22,010 nt of DNA, taken from a virus. Position numbers and translations under genes: made by a program. The stretch spans positions 1-22,010 of IMG/VR virus record IMGVR_UViG_3300010883_000568; one strand, given 5' to 3'. Within the stretch, counting starts at the first letter, position 1. The number at the start of each line of letters is the position of its first letter. Shown in pieces: positions 20,512 to 22,010 of the stretch. The notes under the pieces are model-generated. The model worked only from the letters and a program-made list of their open reading frames with translations, was not told the origin of the DNA and ran no database searches.

Positions 20512-22010
20512 TTAATAAATCGAATAAAAGTCGTTGATGTTGGTTTCAATACCTAATTCATTTCCACTATATGCAGCATAAATGATTGATTCCTGCACCC
20601 GTTTAGATGTACCACCCTGTAAGCTTGGATGTTTGCCGATAAAATAAAGGTCTGCGGTACCTGTGTTTCCTACGTCTGTATTCGTGCCGACAGATGCCCC
20701 ATTGAGTCGAGCGTGTCGCGTCGTGCCATCATATGTACCTCCGTTAAGAACCTGAGTGGCTGCTACTATTGTACCGCCAACTGCCACTTCAAAGTTTGTA
20801 GCATTAGAATGATACCGAATTTGAGCGTTTGATGAATTTGTACCAATCATCACACCCCTAGTTGCTCCACCAATTTGAACCCCTGAAGCGTATTGGTTTC
20901 CAACATTTATTGTATCGTAAGATGCCACGCAATAAAGCTCGTTTTCAATAACCCCCGTAAACGCGGTGGCGCTGGTGCTTTGTAAAATCTGACTGTTTGA
21001 AGTAAATTCTACCGCAGGCTTCCCGTTCTCCGTTATCACCACTCCCGTTGTACCGTCATAAATCTTTGGACGGTCAGCAGACGTAGCTTGAGTTGCGTTA
21101 TTACTATTGCCGCTCTGGTCGTACCAAGTCTCTACGAAGACGTCGTTAGAGCCTCCGTAAGAAATAATAGCAGAAGTATCTAACTCTCCGTTGCTATCGA
21201 AACCTACATCTAGCGTAGACCCGCCTACGGTGTCCTGTACCTTAATAGCAAAACCTGTGTAGCTCGTGTTGAGCTTACGCAAAGAGTAACCCGCAGAAGC
21301 ATTAGGATATAAATTTAAAAGAAGAGGCGTAGGCCCGTAAATGCTGTAGAAATCGTTGATGTTGGTTTCAATGCCTGTGCGGTTGGTGGATTGGTCGGAA
21401 TTATAAATAATAAACTCTTGTCCGAAAGTGTACATTTTCTGTCCGCTTCGAGTCAATCCAAAGCCGCCCGTCCAAGTGCTGAAATCACCCGAAACGGTTA
21501 GAACGCTTTGCGATTGCAGCGCGTCCCAAATATCGTTACGCGTTGCTCCAATTGAAGTTCCGTTACTGAATTGCGATAAGCTACCAATTCCCGCGCTACT
21601 TGCTCCTGTGTTGCCGTTAATTCCTAAGCCGTAATATTCGACAACAGAACCAACATCGATTCCAATCCTTGGTAATGCTTCCAAGCCGTTCGATTGAAGG
21701 ACGTTGAAAATATAGGTTGTCGAGGCTCCGTTCCAAGTCGTGTCTGCCATAAAATCTCCCGCCTTAAAATCAAGCGAAGGTTTGCCGTTGTTAATCACCA
21801 CCGCACCCGTTGTACCATCATAAATCTTTGGACGGTTAGCAGACGTAGCTTGAGTAGAGTTATTACCATTGCCACTCTGGTCGTACCAAGTCTCTACAAA
21901 GACATCATTAACACCTCCGTAAGCGGCAATAGCAGAAGTGTCTAACTCTCTGTTACTATCAAAACCTACATCAAGAGTCGCTCCACCTACGTTGTCCTGT
22001 ACTTTAATAG
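20512..22010 (-). CDS. tail fibre/appendage with tandem arabinofuranosidase-B-like modules, 5' end outside window
   Basis: The frame is open to the right edge: bases 22010-21802 translate in frame as IKVQDNVGGATLDVGFDSNR then LDTSAIAAYGG, VETWYDQSGNGNN and RPKIYDGTTGAV, so the ATG at 21801 is internal. About 499 codons are visible. There are two modules in tandem. Each has the GH54-like conserved part (AGYSLRKLNTSYTGFAIKVQ, LDVGFDSNGELDTSAIISYG, WYDQSGNSNNATQ, ENGKPAVEF), a variable beta-rich part and the ending GIETNINDFYSIY; the first module is cut by the window edge. The repeat build and the position next to short appendage genes suggest a host-recognition fibre or adhesin that binds or trims surface glycan. 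Enzymatic activity is not established. Confidence 0.75.
   Translation of the reverse strand, partial: IKVQDNVGGATLDVGFDSNRELDTSAIAAYGGVNDVFVETWYDQSGNGNNSTQATSANRPKIYDGTTGAVVINNGKPSLDFKAGDFMADTTWNGASTTYIFNVLQSNGLEALPRIGIDVGSVVEYYGLGINGNTGASSAGIGSLSQFSNGTSIGATRNDIWDALQSQSVLTVSGDFSTWTGGFGLTRSGQKMYTFGQEFIIYNSDQSTNRTGIETNINDFYSIYGPTPLLLNLYPNASAGYSLRKLNTSYTGFAIKVQDTVGGSTLDVGFDSNGELDTSAIISYGGSNDVFVETWYDQSGNSNNATQATSADRPKIYDGTTGVVITENGKPAVEFTSNSQILQSTSATAFTGVIENELYCVASYDTINVGNQYASGVQIGGATRGVMIGTNSSNAQIRYHSNATNFEVAVGGTIVAATQVLNGGTYDGTTRHARLNGASVGTNTDVGNTGTADLYFIGKHPSLQGGTSKRVQESIIYAAYSGNELGIETNINDFYSIY
20534..20550 (-). repeat. 17-base trailer repeat, copy b
   Basis: Identical to copies at 18355-18371 and 21356-21372. 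It closes the second module and ends 20 bases before the gene's stop. Confidence 0.85.
21014..21318 (-). repeat. module repeat copy 2 (ArabFuran-like coding repeat)
   Basis: The middle copy encodes the stretch from LYPNASAGYSLRKL to ENGKPAVEF. It is a direct repeat with copies at 18826-19136 and 21775-22010 and is close to copy 1 at base level, including the identical run around WYDQSG and around RPKIYDGTTG. Confidence 0.85.
21356..21372 (-). repeat. 17-base trailer repeat, copy a
   Basis: This is the internal copy closing the first module and marking the junction (FYSIYGPTPLLLNLYPNAS) to the second module. It supports a tandem duplication of whole module units. Confidence 0.85.
21775..22010 (-). 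repeat. module repeat copy 1, truncated by window edge
   Basis: This copy encodes IKVQDNVGGATLDVGF through INNGKPSLDF. The conserved part continues beyond the right end. It differs from copy 2 mainly by scattered single-base changes, consistent with an old tandem duplication. Confidence 0.8.

Noticed and set aside
20511-20549. Longer start (ATG 20549) for the 19821-20510 gene
   Set aside because: It would overlap the previous gene by 38 bases, whereas ATG 20510 follows that gene's stop by one base and gives a typical MAIKL-type N-terminus.
18333-22010. Diversity-generating retroelement acting on the repeated fibre modules
   Set aside because: There is no reverse transcriptase in the window, and differences between copies are not limited to adenines; duplication and drift or shuffling explain them.

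Overview
The window is a dense block of late genes from a tailed double-stranded DNA phage, open at both ends. All 21 recognised genes lie on the minus strand and are read from right to left. They are packed with gaps of 0-80 bases or with 1-23 base overlaps, several of them TAATG or ATGA stop/start junctions. No tRNA, integrase, transposase, CRISPR array or host gene was seen. A host in the Bacteroidota (probably a marine flavobacterium) is suggested by three things: starts lack Shine-Dalgarno motifs and have A/T-rich leaders, intergenic spacers carry TATCTTTG-type -7 boxes typical of Bacteroidota sigma factors, and the structural proteins look like those of Bacteroidota podoviruses. The order TerL, portal, scaffold-like, MCP, small head proteins, two neck/ring proteins and a giant tail protein resembles crAss-like phages and relatives such as Cellulophaga podoviruses. 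That placement is inference from memory, not a search.

Layout in transcription order. (1) 22010-18333: host-contact genes. Two proteins carry arabinofuranosidase-B-like / ConA-like lectin modules (three module copies in all), and two short appendage proteins between them share a C-terminal domain. (2) 18312-16515: a hypothetical acidic protein, then a lysis group: a one-TM coiled-coil protein, a 43-residue basic protein, a T7-lysozyme-type amidase with its zinc ligands intact, and a two-TM holin-like protein. (3) 16486-14854: a small fibre-like protein, a 73-residue hypothetical protein, a possible two-domain GroES-like protein and a helical candidate small terminase. (4) 14876-7600: large terminase, portal, scaffold-like protein and major capsid protein, closed by a strong terminator. 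(5) 7534-6123: a conserved hypothetical protein and two paralogous ~100-residue proteins, closed by a second strong terminator. (6) 6042-1: two neck/ring proteins and a giant tail protein of at least 1476 codons that runs off the left end.

Together these genes package DNA (TerS?/TerL/portal), build the head (scaffold/MCP), close it and attach a short tail (ring proteins and giant hub protein), recognise a glycan-covered host (lectin-like modules) and release progeny (amidase/holin).

The most unusual signals are outside the gene list. The tetranucleotide palindromes GATC, CATG and CCGG appear to be absent from the whole 22 kb, and a repeated TATCTTTG-type element marks the starts of several transcription sub-blocks.
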